Positions 1 to 7,691 are shown, counted from the first letter of the stretch. The stretch: 64,000 nucleotides of DNA from Clostridiales bacterium (GCA_021202515.1 JAJQCW010000043.1:1-64000), one strand, 5' to 3'. The notes: generated by a model from the letters alone, not told the origin. Numbers and translations: made by a program.

Positions 1-129
1 CTAACGAATAAACTCTTCCCCTTTTCCTGGTTTCACATCATTGACAAATGAACACAATGGGGAATAAATGTCGCATCATGCGCCTGTCCCGCCACATGGA
101 CTTTTTACAAAATTCGATTTACATCAACA

Positions 130-1047
130 TTACAATGTCTCATCCAGATAATGAAGTCCCGTCAAAGTTTCGGAAACTTCCCACAGCTTTTTTGCGGTAT
201 CCAAGTTGTGAGATGCTTTATTCGACTTGACGACATCTGGCATTCTGCCTTTTGACGGCCCGAAGTATTCGCCTCCCACGACCTCTGCGTCTGTCGCCGC
301 ACGAATCAAAGGCATTGCGCCATAGATGGTCGGTTTCAAAAAACTGGCGACCAGCGTCAAAAACTTCTTTGTGAAGGCGTTATTCGCCTGCGCAGGCATG
401 ATATTTGTCTGCGCGATTCCTGGGTGCGCAGCAAGCGAAATCGTAGACTTGCCTGCACGCGAAAGACGCCGCTGCATTTCATAAGCAAACAGAAGCATTT
501 CCATTTTGGAACGGCCATAGGCCCGCCATCTGCCGTACTCCTTTCTGTTCTTATAATACAGATTCTCAAAATCTATCTTATTCCCAAAAAAGTAGGCAAG
601 GCTGCTGACGCTGACCACTCTCGCGCCAGGCGTCGCCTCCAGCAGGTCAACTAACCTTGCTGTCAGCGCAAAGTGGCCGAGATAGTTGGTTGCAAAGTGG
701 TTTTCAAACCCATCGACGGTTTCGGAATAGGGCGCCGCCATAATTCCGGCATTGTTGACGAGAACGTCGAGCCTATCGTATTTCTGCATGAATTGGTCTG
801 CAAAATCTGCAACGCTTTTTTGACTGGCAAGGTCTAAAAGCATGGTATCCAGCGCTGCGCCCGGAACCGCATCCTGAATCTTTTTCATGGCCGCTTCTGC
901 CCTTTGCGGGTTGCGGCAGGCCATCACGACCTTTGCGCCTTTCCGGGAAAGCTCCTTTGTCGTTTCAAATCCCAAGCCGCTGTTTGCCCCGGTCACGATC
1001 ATCACTTTGCCGGACAGATCCAGGATGCTCTCTAATGTCCAACTCAT
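130..1047 (-). CDS. SDR family NAD(P)-dependent oxidoreductase
   Basis: About 305 aa. The N-terminal Rossmann motif TGANSGLG and the catalytic YGRSK (YxxxK) place it in the short-chain dehydrogenase/reductase family, in the retinol-dehydrogenase/WW-oxidoreductase-like branch; substrate unknown. I chose the ATG at 1047 (MSWTLES) because a GGGGGA Shine-Dalgarno lies about 7 nt upstream; a longer reading frame continues back into the ferredoxin gene and is not needed. The stop of the upstream flavodoxin/ferredoxin gene (1050) is only 2 nt away, so the two are probably translationally coupled and cotranscribed. The pairing suggests a redox role for the couple, which is inference. Confidence 0.85.
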   Translation of the reverse strand: MSWTLESILDLSGKVMIVTGANSGLGFETTKELSRKGAKVVMACRNPQRAEAAMKKIQDAVPGAALDTMLLDLASQKSVADFADQFMQKYDRLDVLVNNAGIMAAPYSETVDGFENHFATNYLGHFALTARLVDLLEATPGARVVSVSSLAYFFGNKIDFENLYYKNRKEYGRWRAYGRSKMEMLLFAYEMQRRLSRAGKSTISLAAHPGIAQTNIMPAQANNAFTKKFLTLVASFLKPTIYGAMPLIRAATDAEVVGGEYFGPSKGRMPDVVKSNKASHNLDTAKKLWEVSETLTGLHYLDETL

Positions 1048-1049
1048 CG

Positions 1050-1862
1050 TCATTCCCCCACATGAAATTCCGACTGCATCATGTCCTTTAAAGTGACGTT
1101 CGGGTTCTGGTAGCGTCTGCGCTTCTCCGGCACATTGGGGTGACGAATGGCCCGGTTGGGACACCACATGATGCAGGCCATGCACTGCTGGCAGTCGTGG
1201 CCCCAGACCGGGCCGTCCCCGGTCAGTTGGATGTTCCCATTTTTGCAGAGCTTCTCACAGACGCCGCATTTGGTGCAGGCGTCTGTGGTGTAGAAGCCGC
1301 CCTCCACGCTGTCCCGGTCTACGCCCAGCCAGCCGTTGTAGGTCTTTGACGCCCAAGCGAGGAACCTGCGGTTGATGCCTTTGCGGTTTTTGGTGGGGAT
1401 GTCCGCCTGGATTTTTTCCGCAATTTTAACCGTGGCCTTGGCCTCGTGGTTCAGGTAAATACGGTTTGCCCAGTCCGGCAGGGGAGAGAAACCCACGATA
1501 TGGTTGGGCGGCATGGGGAGCATGAAGGTCTGAACAGCGAAGTCCGTTTTCGGCTGCAAAATGGCCTTCAGGTCGATGCAGACGTACCCGTCATAGCCGC
1601 CGCAGGTGGCAACAATGAAAATTTTCTGCTGTCTGGAGCAGCGGAGTTTTTCGCAGACCTCCTTCACCACCCGCGGCGGGCGGACAAACCAGGTAGCGGT
1701 CACAATGCCGATTCGTGTGCAGTCCGCCGGGACCTCCGGGGTGTCCCGCAGGGTGTAGACGGACAAAAGCGTTGTATTTCCCAGCCTCTCGCCAATGTGT
1801 TTCGCCACGGAGAGACTGTTCCCAGAGCCGGAGTAATAATAAATCACTGTCTTTTCGGTCAT
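1050..1862 (-). CDS. EFR1-type flavodoxin/4Fe-4S ferredoxin protein
   Basis: About 270 aa. The N-terminal half is flavodoxin-like (IYYYSGSGNSLSVAKHI, an FMN phosphate-loop type signature). The C-terminal part holds two 4Fe-4S ferredoxin motifs, CTKCGVCEKLCKNG and CQQCMACIMWCPNRAI. This matches the EFR1 family of cytoplasmic electron-transfer proteins, which are common in gut Clostridia. The ATG at 1862 follows GAGGTG by 4-5 nt; an in-frame GTG 12 nt upstream overlaps that SD and is less likely. It sits just ahead of the SDR gene, and a 170-nt spacer with short inverted repeats separates it from the HXXEE genes. Confidence 0.85.
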   Translation of the reverse strand: MTEKTVIYYYSGSGNSLSVAKHIGERLGNTTLLSVYTLRDTPEVPADCTRIGIVTATWFVRPPRVVKEVCEKLRCSRQQKIFIVATCGGYDGYVCIDLKAILQPKTDFAVQTFMLPMPPNHIVGFSPLPDWANRIYLNHEAKATVKIAEKIQADIPTKNRKGINRRFLAWASKTYNGWLGVDRDSVEGGFYTTDACTKCGVCEKLCKNGNIQLTGDGPVWGHDCQQCMACIMWCPNRAIRHPNVPEKRRRYQNPNVTLKDMMQSEFHVGE

Positions 1863-1885
1863 TTTGCACCTCACTTTAATAAGCT

Positions 1886-2053
1886 ATTAGCCGTTTGCTG
1901 TTAGCTGTTAGTTACGCACTGCCAGGCTAAAGCGAACAGCGTTAAACATCGGTTGGTCGTGAACGGTTTGTTTTGTGTATCGAATCCGAAGTGCAAAGCG
2001 AATCGGTAAGCACTACAAAGCTAATAGCTGATAGCTAAGAGCTAAAAGCTCAT
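1886..2053. repeat. TAGCT-rich inverted-repeat spacer
   Basis: A 170-nt intergenic stretch starts with AGCTATTAGCC plus GCTGTTAGCTGTTAG. It ends with CTAATAGCTGATAGCTAAG followed by AGCTAAAAGCT, so the two ends form imperfect inverted repeats built on TAGCT. No reading frame is evident. It may be a small non-autonomous repeat or an RNA structure between the HXXEE operon and the ferredoxin gene; I recognise no family. Confidence 0.4.
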
Positions 2054-2061
2054 ATTTGTTG

Positions 2062-2754
2062 TTACTTCAGACCGACCCTTTGCAGGATAGAGGGCTTGCT
2101 GTCCTGCCAGATGCTCAGCACTTTTTCCTTATGATAGCCATACATCTCCTCCTCGGCAAAGGGATAGGGATTTTTCCGGTTTCGCATCAGCAGCACGGGG
2201 GCGATAAAGCAAATGAGCATTGCGATGATCGCACCGGGAATGCCGACCCAGAGCTGCCACGCCTGTTCCGGCAGGGTGGTACACACATACCAGATATAGT
2301 AGATGGCGACGGGTAGCTGCAAAAACACGGTGGACCCCAAACCGGGGTTGTAAAAATCCTTCAACGAGAAGTTAATGAGCAGGCCATGGGCCGCAAGCTG
2401 TACTAGCACGCAAAGCACCTGCGAGGCCCCCAGCCAAATCACATTGGGGAAGCAAATCGCCAGAATGTAAAAGGCATAGCACAGAAACACGTTGCAGATG
2501 AAGCACTGCTGCGCGTTAAAGGGATACCGCTCCGGCGCTTCCTTCTCCCGGAAGGCAGCCATGTTGGTGATGGACGGCATCCCGCCGGGGAAGCCGTATT
2601 CCTCTACCTGATGGACCAGCATGGCCATCCAACTGAAAATCAAAATCGTCTGTAGTTTCGGCAGGTGCTCGCAGCCCCATAGCCCCATAATAAAAGCCAG
2701 AGCCACAAAGAGAACGCCGCCGATCCAGTACCAGTATCGTCTCCAGAATTTCAT
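2062..2754 (-). CDS. HXXEE domain membrane protein (paralogue 3)
   Basis: 230 aa with several hydrophobic helices. The family motif H48-x-x-E51-E52 is followed by YGFPGG. HXXEE proteins are integral membrane proteins of unknown function. ATG at 2754 with GAGG 8 nt upstream. Sequence and length are very close to the gene at 3477-4157 (both begin MKFWRR and share GLWGC, ILIFSWM and the HQ[VF]EEY block), so these are recent duplicates; the gene between them is a more distant member. Last gene of a three-gene minus-strand operon. Confidence 0.8.
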   Translation of the reverse strand: MKFWRRYWYWIGGVLFVALAFIMGLWGCEHLPKLQTILIFSWMAMLVHQVEEYGFPGGMPSITNMAAFREKEAPERYPFNAQQCFICNVFLCYAFYILAICFPNVIWLGASQVLCVLVQLAAHGLLINFSLKDFYNPGLGSTVFLQLPVAIYYIWYVCTTLPEQAWQLWVGIPGAIIAMLICFIAPVLLMRNRKNPYPFAEEEMYGYHKEKVLSIWQDSKPSILQRVGLK

Positions 2755-2769
2755 GTCGCCCGCCTCATA

Positions 2770-3474
2770 TCACTTCTTCCAGAAGGAGGGGTACTTCTCA
2801 TAATACTTGGCGTCGGCAAAGGCGAACACGCCCTTGTCCTGCTTGTAGACCCACTTTTTCAGCGGCGTCTCCGTCAGGACAATGCAAATCAGCATCATGA
2901 TGATGAACAGGATGATTGCCCAGAGCCAGTCGCTGCCGGTGACATTTTCCAAATGCGCCACGATATAAACCCCTGCGGGCAGGAACATCATCCAGGAAGT
3001 GGCAAATCCGGGGTGATAGATGGTTCTCTTGCCGTCCTTTCTCAGCCAGAAATAGGTGAGGGTGCCGGCGCCGGTGTGGGCGCACACTTCGATGAAGCAA
3101 AGCAGCATCATGCACAGGGCTGTGGCGTTGGAAAGGCCGGTGAAGAAGCTGAGGACCAGGTAAACCAGCGGAATCCACTGCAAGCCCACGTTGGTGATCA
3201 TGTCTGTCAGGCGGCTCATGGGGAACCGGTCAATCTGCTGCTTTTCGACCTCCTTCGGCCCCAGCAGAACGTTGTAAAAGATGTGAAGACCGCCGGGGAA
3301 TTTCCACTCCTCCAGCACATGGAAGGGCATAATCATCGCCACAAATACCGCGCCCTGTGCGCCCAAGGGCATTTTGTCCCAGAAGATGGCGGCGAGCACT
3401 CCGGTGACGACCCCCGTCACGCAAATGAAGATGATCCAGTTGATGTCACACCATTTGTCCAGCTTTTTAACCAT
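2770..3474 (-). CDS. HXXEE domain membrane protein (paralogue 2)
   Basis: About 234 aa, multi-helix membrane protein with H52-x-x-E55-E56 followed by WKFPGG, the HXXEE signature. It differs from its two neighbours in the N-terminus (MVKKLDKWCD) and has a longer C-terminal tail. The ATG at 3474 has AGGAGG about 10 nt upstream, which is why I reject a start further upstream. Two nt separate it from the stop of the upstream paralogue, so cotranscription is near certain. Function unknown. Confidence 0.8.
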   Translation of the reverse strand: MVKKLDKWCDINWIIFICVTGVVTGVLAAIFWDKMPLGAQGAVFVAMIMPFHVLEEWKFPGGLHIFYNVLLGPKEVEKQQIDRFPMSRLTDMITNVGLQWIPLVYLVLSFFTGLSNATALCMMLLCFIEVCAHTGAGTLTYFWLRKDGKRTIYHPGFATSWMMFLPAGVYIVAHLENVTGSDWLWAIILFIIMMLICIVLTETPLKKWVYKQDKGVFAFADAKYYEKYPSFWKK

Positions 3475-3476
3475 TG

Positions 3477-4157
3477 TTATTTGGCCTCCTTTGCAGCTTT
3501 CCGCTCTTCCCACAACGCCGCGACGTGTTCCTTGTTGTAGCCATACAGCTCCCGGTCCTCAAAGGGATAGGGAGAATTTTTGTCCTTCATCACCAAGATG
3601 GGGACGATAAAGGTGAGCAACAGCATGAGGATGGAACCGGGGATGCCCCACCAGAGCTGTCCCGCCTTCTCCGGCATGTAGGTGCAGACGTACCAGATGT
3701 AGTAAATCGCCACCGGCGTCTGCAAAACCGCCGTAGACGCCAGACCGGGATTGTACTTGCTTTTCAGCCGCACATTCATGGCGATACCGTGCCCCGGAAG
3801 CTGCCACACACCGGCCAGCACCTGACTGGCCCCCATCCAAACCAGGTTGGGGAAGCAGATGGGGATGATGTAGCTCAGATAGCAGAAGATGACATTGCTC
3901 AGAAAGCTCTGCCTCGCATTCAGCGGGTAGCGCTCCGGGTGCTCCGTCTCCCCCAGTCCAGCCATGTTGGAAATCAGGGGAAAACCGCCGGGAAACGCAT
4001 ATTCCTCAAACTGGTGCATCAGCATCCCCATCCAGCTAAAAATCAGGATGACCCGGATCTTGCTCAAGTGGTCGCAGCCCCACAGCCCCATGACAAAGGC
4101 CAGAAGCACAAAAAGGACGCCGCCGATGTAATACCAGTTTCGCCTCCAAAACTTCAT
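3477..4157 (-). CDS. HXXEE domain membrane protein (paralogue 1)
   Basis: 226 aa. Motif H48-x-x-E51-E52 in a YAFPGG context, with helices before and after. ATG at 4157 with AGGAGG 8 nt upstream. First gene of the HXXEE operon; the sigma-A promoter at 4246-4275 lies about 90 nt upstream. Three neighbouring HXXEE proteins suggest a multi-subunit or alternative-subunit membrane assembly (inference). The family has no assigned biochemical role. Confidence 0.8.
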   Translation of the reverse strand: MKFWRRNWYYIGGVLFVLLAFVMGLWGCDHLSKIRVILIFSWMGMLMHQFEEYAFPGGFPLISNMAGLGETEHPERYPLNARQSFLSNVIFCYLSYIIPICFPNLVWMGASQVLAGVWQLPGHGIAMNVRLKSKYNPGLASTAVLQTPVAIYYIWYVCTYMPEKAGQLWWGIPGSILMLLLTFIVPILVMKDKNSPYPFEDRELYGYNKEHVAALWEERKAAKEAK

Positions 4158-4245
4158 TTGATGAACCTCCTACCGAGAAAAAAGTTGATAAATTTTTGTG
4201 GCCTTCGCCGCGCAAATAAACTGAAGTATGGTTTATTTAACTGTC

Positions 4246-4275
4246 ATTATAATAGACGCAGGTAGTCAAAGTCAA
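4246..4275 (-). promoter_or_regulatory. Sigma-A promoter of the HXXEE operon
   Basis: Minus strand: -35 TTGACT (4270-4275), 18-nt spacer, -10 TATAAT (4246-4251). It reads toward the gene starting at 4157. The surrounding 4160-4334 stretch is AT-rich and otherwise empty. A TTGACTTTGACT direct duplication at the -35 could bind a regulator. Confidence 0.7.
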
Positions 4276-4334
4276 CAAACTGTTGTTGTTAAAATGTTTT
4301 GCGGACAACATAATCCATATTTTTTGTGTTAAAA

Positions 4335-4907
4335 TCAACAATTATTAAAAATTTGTCGATGTGAACCAGCGGGAGCTGACTTGCCCTTTTCGATTGCTCT
4401 TTGCGGACATACCTTCACACATTTTCCACAACTGATACAGGCATCCGTGATGCGATACCCCTTCGGCCGGACCGTTCCCTTTCCAATCGTATAACTCTCC
4501 CTGAAAATCGGATTGACACCGAGATGAAAGTATTCAATTTCGGCATCCCGTATTTCAAAAATGATACCAATTTTTCCTGTATCACCGGGATAAACATTGG
4601 CGAGATAGGGCTGCTCAGTAAAAATGATGTCCGTCCATTTCTGCCGCTCCTCCTGGGAGACGGGAATCGCCCGTCCGGAAAGGCGGCTCATTTCCTTGTA
4701 ACGGGTGTAGCCCAGCACCTGTACCCGCCCGTCGGATAACAGTTCCCGGCAAAAGTTCTTTCCCCTCGCCGTAAAAAAGTACATTGCGTCAGGCTCATAG
4801 TGAATGGCGCTGATATTTCTGACCTGCGGATTTCCATAGGAGTCTGCTGTTGAGAACGCTAGGACACCAACATATTGTAATTTCTTCAGACAGGTCTGTG
4901 CATCCAT
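4335..4907 (-). CDS. PPOX-like split-barrel protein with C-terminal 4Fe-4S motif
   Basis: 190 aa. Residues 1-140 resemble the pyridoxamine 5'-phosphate oxidase-like FMN-binding split barrel (GVLAFSTADSYGNPQVRNIS, then YFFTARGKNFCREL). The C-terminus adds one ferredoxin motif, CISCGKCVKVCPQRAI, about 25 residues from the end. One 4Fe-4S cluster on a split-barrel flavoprotein points to electron transfer between ferredoxin-type carriers and FMN. It starts 13 nt after the nitroreductase and is the last gene of the RiPP-like operon. The link to peptide maturation is inference from context only. Confidence 0.75.
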   Translation of the reverse strand: MDAQTCLKKLQYVGVLAFSTADSYGNPQVRNISAIHYEPDAMYFFTARGKNFCRELLSDGRVQVLGYTRYKEMSRLSGRAIPVSQEERQKWTDIIFTEQPYLANVYPGDTGKIGIIFEIRDAEIEYFHLGVNPIFRESYTIGKGTVRPKGYRITDACISCGKCVKVCPQRAIEKGKSAPAGSHRQIFNNC

Positions 4908-4920
4908 AAAAAGCCCCCAT

Positions 4921-5508
4921 CTAAACCCTTAATATACGGTCATTTTTGCGTGGCTTTCCTGCGGGGTGAGGGGCGCCCTCACGGGGATAGCCGAGCAGGA
5001 GCTGCATGACCGCATAATAATCCGTTCGGATGTTCCATTTCTTCAGGATTTCCTGCCCGTATGGGTCGGCAAACGCCGGCCATCCCTGGCCAAGATAGCA
5101 GGAACCGATTCCCAGAGAATCCGCCACCAGCATCATGTTTTCAGCGGCTACCGCACAGTCCTCTGCGGAAAAGAGGAAATTCTTCGGCGCAAACATGGTG
5201 ATGACCGTGGGCGCATCGTAAAAGGCGTTTTTGGTATTCGGGTCGTCAGCGATACTGGGCTGCTCTTTTGAAACATAGCTTGTGGCAGTCGCCATATGCG
5301 GGTTGGAGTTTTCCCGCTTGATGCGTCCCAGCCGTTCGTTGACCTCTCTATCCTGGCAGACAACAAGAATCACCCCCTGCTTTCCTCCGGCGCTGGGAGC
5401 GTAAAGACCGGCCTGCAAGATTTCCTGCAATGCCGCTTCTTCGATCTGCCTTGTATCAAAGCGTCGGATCGCTCTGCGGTGCATGATCGTTTCCATCAGT
5501 TCACCCAT
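4921..5508 (-). CDS. Nitroreductase family protein
   Basis: About 195 aa. Starts METIMHRRAIRRFD, the usual N-terminal signature of NAD(P)H:FMN nitroreductases. Internal features include GLYAPSAGGKQ, DAPTVITMFAP and LVADSLGIGSCYLGQ. ATG at 5508 (MGELMETIMHRR) has AGGAGG 9-10 nt upstream, within the end of the radical SAM gene; its stop (5510-5512) lies just ahead, so the genes are coupled. Flavin-dependent dehydrogenases of this fold act in several RiPP pathways, but many are general reductases, so a tailoring role is only a possibility. Confidence 0.85.
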   Translation of the reverse strand: MGELMETIMHRRAIRRFDTRQIEEAALQEILQAGLYAPSAGGKQGVILVVCQDREVNERLGRIKRENSNPHMATATSYVSKEQPSIADDPNTKNAFYDAPTVITMFAPKNFLFSAEDCAVAAENMMLVADSLGIGSCYLGQGWPAFADPYGQEILKKWNIRTDYYAVMQLLLGYPREGAPHPAGKPRKNDRILRV

Positions 5509-5509
5509 T

Positions 5510-6559
5510 TTATATGGCCTCCTTTTCTGATATTTCATGCCAGCACTGCGGGTCAACGGCGTAAAAGTTCCCGTCCTTCCCACTGGCTACAGCGGGACAG
5601 CCCCGGCAGAATGCCAGCAGCTCACATTTGGAGCATTTCTCAAACTTCGTGTATTCCCGGTAACGCTCCATCTCGCAGACCCAAACATCCGCCAAACGGT
5701 CGTCAAAGACATTGCCGACCTTGCTGTTCTGGACGCGGCGGCAGGCGTACACATCCCCGGTGGGCAGGATGGTCAGGTGACAGTTGCCGCAGTTGCAGCC
5801 TCCGTAAATCATCCCCTCCTCCACGGTTTCAGGGATTTTGAACGCGCCTGTCTCGTATTCGTAGAGCGTCCAGAGGTGGTCTTTCTTATTAAAGTAAGTC
5901 TGACATCCGGCGGCTTCATACGCTTTAAATTTCCTGTCGCAGTCTGCCAGCAGCTTGCGGTAACGGAGAGGTTCGATGCCGGTATCCTTTTCCTCCGATG
6001 TGGGGCAGTAGCGGGCGAAAGCGAACACATTCGCCCCGGCCGCGACAACTGCGTCAATGATGTCAGGTACTTCATCCATGTTTGTGCCAGAGACGGTGGT
6101 CATGATAACGCTGCGGATGCCTGCCCGGTTGATGCAGCCGATCTTTTCCAACGTAATGTCAAAGGAGCCGGGCTTGCGAAACCAGTCATGTGTTTCCCGC
6201 ATTCCGTCGATGGAGAGCTGGTACTTCTGGCAGCCATACTCCTTCAGACGGCGGGACACCTCATCCGTCAGATGAAACGGATTGCCAAGAATGGTAAAGG
6301 GGATGCCATGCTCTTTCATCAGCCCCAGCAGCTTCCAGAAGTCCGGGTGAAGGATGGGATCGCCGCCGGTGATATAAAAATACGGCAGACGATGATACAC
6401 CTCGCAGAAGTCCAGACAGTTGTAAAACGTGTCTTGCAACTGCTCCCAGTTCATAGCGTCCAGCTTTTTGCAGACGTTTTCGGAGAAGATGTAGCAGTGC
6501 TTGCACCGCTGATCGCATTCGTCTGTAATATGCCATTGAAAAGAAAAACACTGTTTCAT
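5510..6559 (-). CDS. Radical SAM/SPASM peptide maturase, ACGX-type system
   Basis: 349 aa. The radical SAM motif C14-DQR-C18-KH-C21 lies at the N-terminus, followed by the TIM-barrel region (FYITGGDPILHPDFW). A C-terminal SPASM-type region is rich in Cys (GGCNCGNCHLTILPTGDVYAC, CSKCELLAFCRGCP). It lies 125 nt downstream of a peptide made of ACGS/ACGA repeats. This pairing matches what protein-family databases call the ACGX system (radical SAM/SPASM protein plus ACGX-repeat peptide). SPASM enzymes commonly form thioether or C-C crosslinks on Cys-rich precursors; the modification here is not predictable. ATG at 6559. Confidence 0.85.
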   Translation of the reverse strand: MKQCFSFQWHITDECDQRCKHCYIFSENVCKKLDAMNWEQLQDTFYNCLDFCEVYHRLPYFYITGGDPILHPDFWKLLGLMKEHGIPFTILGNPFHLTDEVSRRLKEYGCQKYQLSIDGMRETHDWFRKPGSFDITLEKIGCINRAGIRSVIMTTVSGTNMDEVPDIIDAVVAAGANVFAFARYCPTSEEKDTGIEPLRYRKLLADCDRKFKAYEAAGCQTYFNKKDHLWTLYEYETGAFKIPETVEEGMIYGGCNCGNCHLTILPTGDVYACRRVQNSKVGNVFDDRLADVWVCEMERYREYTKFEKCSKCELLAFCRGCPAVASGKDGNFYAVDPQCWHEISEKEAI

Positions 6560-6618
6560 AGAGCAGGGTCTCCTTTGGAATTCTATCGTAAAATCCGATA
6601 AACGGATATTGTTTCGCA

Positions 6619-6652
6619 GGTGCCTGATGAACCGACAGCCTGATCGGGCACC
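6619..6652. promoter_or_regulatory. Hairpin between RiPP precursor and maturase
   Basis: GGTGCCTGAT (6619-6628) pairs with ATCGGGCACC (6643-6652) across a 14-nt loop: a 10-bp stem with one mismatch in the minus-strand RNA. No U-run follows, so it is more likely a processing or stability hairpin, or partial pausing site, that would raise precursor mRNA over maturase mRNA. Such spacer hairpins are frequent in RiPP operons. Confidence 0.45.
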
Positions 6653-6684
6653 GATTCACCAGGCGTTTGTGCTTGGACGGTTAA

Positions 6685-6924
6685 TTACTTGTCAGACACA
6701 CCGCAAGCAGAACCGCAGGCCGTGGGAGCCTCTGCCGGTTTGTCGGCCGCACCGCAGGCAGAGCCGCAAGCAGCAGGCGTTTCGGCAGGCTTGTCAGCCG
6801 CACCACAAGCAGAACCGTAGGCAGCGGGCTTTTCTTCCGGCTTGTCCGATGCTCCGCAGGCCGTACCACAGGAAGCAGCAGCAAACATCTTGTTGTTCCA
6901 TCCGAACAGATTGGAAAGTGCCAT
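6685..6924 (-). CDS. ACGX-repeat RiPP precursor peptide
   Basis: 79 aa. A short leader (MALSNLFGWNNKMFAAA) is followed by four copies of a 17-residue unit of the type ACGSACGAADKPAE plus a short linker; the last copy is cut after ACGSACGVSDK. Copy 1 reads SCGTACG. Copy 2 has Tyr where the first Cys should be (AYGSACG), so there are 7 Cys in total. ATG at 6924 with GGAGG 9 nt upstream. A TATAAT -10 element (6978-6983) lies 54 nt upstream, but its -35 falls in repeat A and is poor. First gene of the operon with the radical SAM maturase. Confidence 0.85.
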   Translation of the reverse strand: MALSNLFGWNNKMFAAASCGTACGASDKPEEKPAAYGSACGAADKPAETPAACGSACGAADKPAEAPTACGSACGVSDK

Positions 6925-6988
6925 TGTTGATTACCTCCGTATTTGTATTCAGGAGCCGTTTTGCTCTCTGTAATTTTATTATATGCCA

Positions 6989-7170
6989 GGAACCCCTCCG
7001 CCACCGCCTAAAGGCGGCGGCCCTCCTCCCCTTTCAGGGGAGGCAAGAGGGGATAGTGTTTGTCGTTTGATGTCATTTTTGTCCGATAGATGCGGAATTT
7101 TAGTGAAAAATCCCGCATTCTAGCCATTAAAATGCGCGTCTGATTCAAAGGGATAACCAGTTTTTATTAT
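6989..7170 (+). repeat. Dispersed structured repeat A, copy 1
   Basis: About 182 bp, closely matched at 47970-48146 in the same orientation. It opens with CCCCTCCGCCACCGCC, which contains two GC-rich stem-loops (GCCGCC..GGCGG and CCTCCCC..GGGGAGG). A less conserved middle follows, and it closes with AAAGGGATAACCAGTTTTTA. Both copies sit between a leftward and a rightward gene (here the RiPP precursor and hxlR). It has no coding capacity. It is probably a non-autonomous repeat or a mobile regulatory cassette, with unknown mobiliser. Confidence 0.65.
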
Positions 7171-7279
7171 ATCGGAGTCGCTTCTAAAAACAAGTATGCA
7201 CCTTTTTATTACATAGTAACTAAAAGGTAACCTATGGGTTTCCATGGGTTTATCTATTAAAATCCCCCTATTCTGTCTA

Positions 7280-7328
7280 TTGATTTTGATGGCGTGCTGC
7301 ATTATAATTCGAGTGTAACATTCGAATT
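7280..7328 (+). promoter_or_regulatory. hxlR promoter with overlapping operator
   Basis: -35 TTGATT (7280-7285), 17-nt spacer, -10 TATAAT (7303-7308). A perfect 7-bp inverted repeat AATTCGA (7306-7312)/TCGAATT (7322-7328) with a 9-nt gap overlaps the -10 and the start site. This is the expected place for a dimeric winged-helix repressor such as the HxlR product to autoregulate. ATG of hxlR is at 7365. Confidence 0.7.
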
Positions 7329-7364
7329 TAATGTTAGAAGAAAATAGAATGTGAGGTGCCATTT

Positions 7365-7691
7365 ATGAAAACAAAAGACGAGTTGCCTGATTGCCCTGTT
7401 GCGACAACCGTTTCTCTGATCGGGAGCAAGTGGAAACTCCTGATTTTACGAACTCTGCTGGTACGTCCCTGGCGGTTCAATGAGCTGCGGCGTGACCTGG
7501 AAGGAATCAGCCAGAAAGTGTTGACGGACAGCCTGCGCTCTATGGAGGAGGATGGGATTGTGATTCGTACCGTTTATGCTGAGGTTCCGCCGAGGGTAGA
7601 GTATTCTCTCAGCGAATTAGGGGAGTCAATGAAGCCTATCCTTAACGCCATGGAGGCATGGGGAACGGAGTATAAAAATAATTTGAGTTAA
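7365..7691 (+). CDS. HxlR family winged-helix transcriptional regulator
   Basis: 108 aa. Typical HxlR core: CPVATTVSLIGSKWKLLILR, FNELRRDLEGISQKVLTDSLR (recognition helix), and a wing with VPPRVEYSLSELG. The N-terminal Cys (CPV) is the residue used for redox or electrophile sensing in several HxlR proteins. ATG at 7365 with GAGGTG 6 nt upstream; an in-frame GTG at 7356 overlaps that SD. It is the only plus-strand gene of the left arm and is transcribed away from the RiPP operon, making it a candidate regulator of that operon and of itself. Confidence 0.85.
   Translation: MKTKDELPDCPVATTVSLIGSKWKLLILRTLLVRPWRFNELRRDLEGISQKVLTDSLRSMEEDGIVIRTVYAEVPPRVEYSLSELGESMKPILNAMEAWGTEYKNNLS

Noticed and set aside
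1-60. A minus-strand tail reading VNDVKPGKGEEFIR then TAG at the left edge
   Set aside because: It looks protein-like, but an in-frame TGA lies only about 25 codons upstream and no start is visible; it could be a gene remnant or chance, so I did not annotate it.
5537-6601. Long open frame antisense to the radical SAM gene
   Set aside because: Shadow of a high-GC coding gene; no SD, no recognisable domain. The same applies to plus-strand frames at 30692-32116, 32804-33805, 36494-38095, 55519-57210, 58581-60020 and 60562-61845.
6690-6880. 51-bp tandem repeats that resemble a CRISPR array
   Set aside because: They are in frame and encode the 17-residue units of the RiPP precursor; there are no variable spacers or cas genes.
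6978-7006. Complete sigma-A promoter for the RiPP precursor
   Set aside because: The -10 (TATAAT) is good but the -35 position falls in repeat A with CGGTGG; left as a partial element only.
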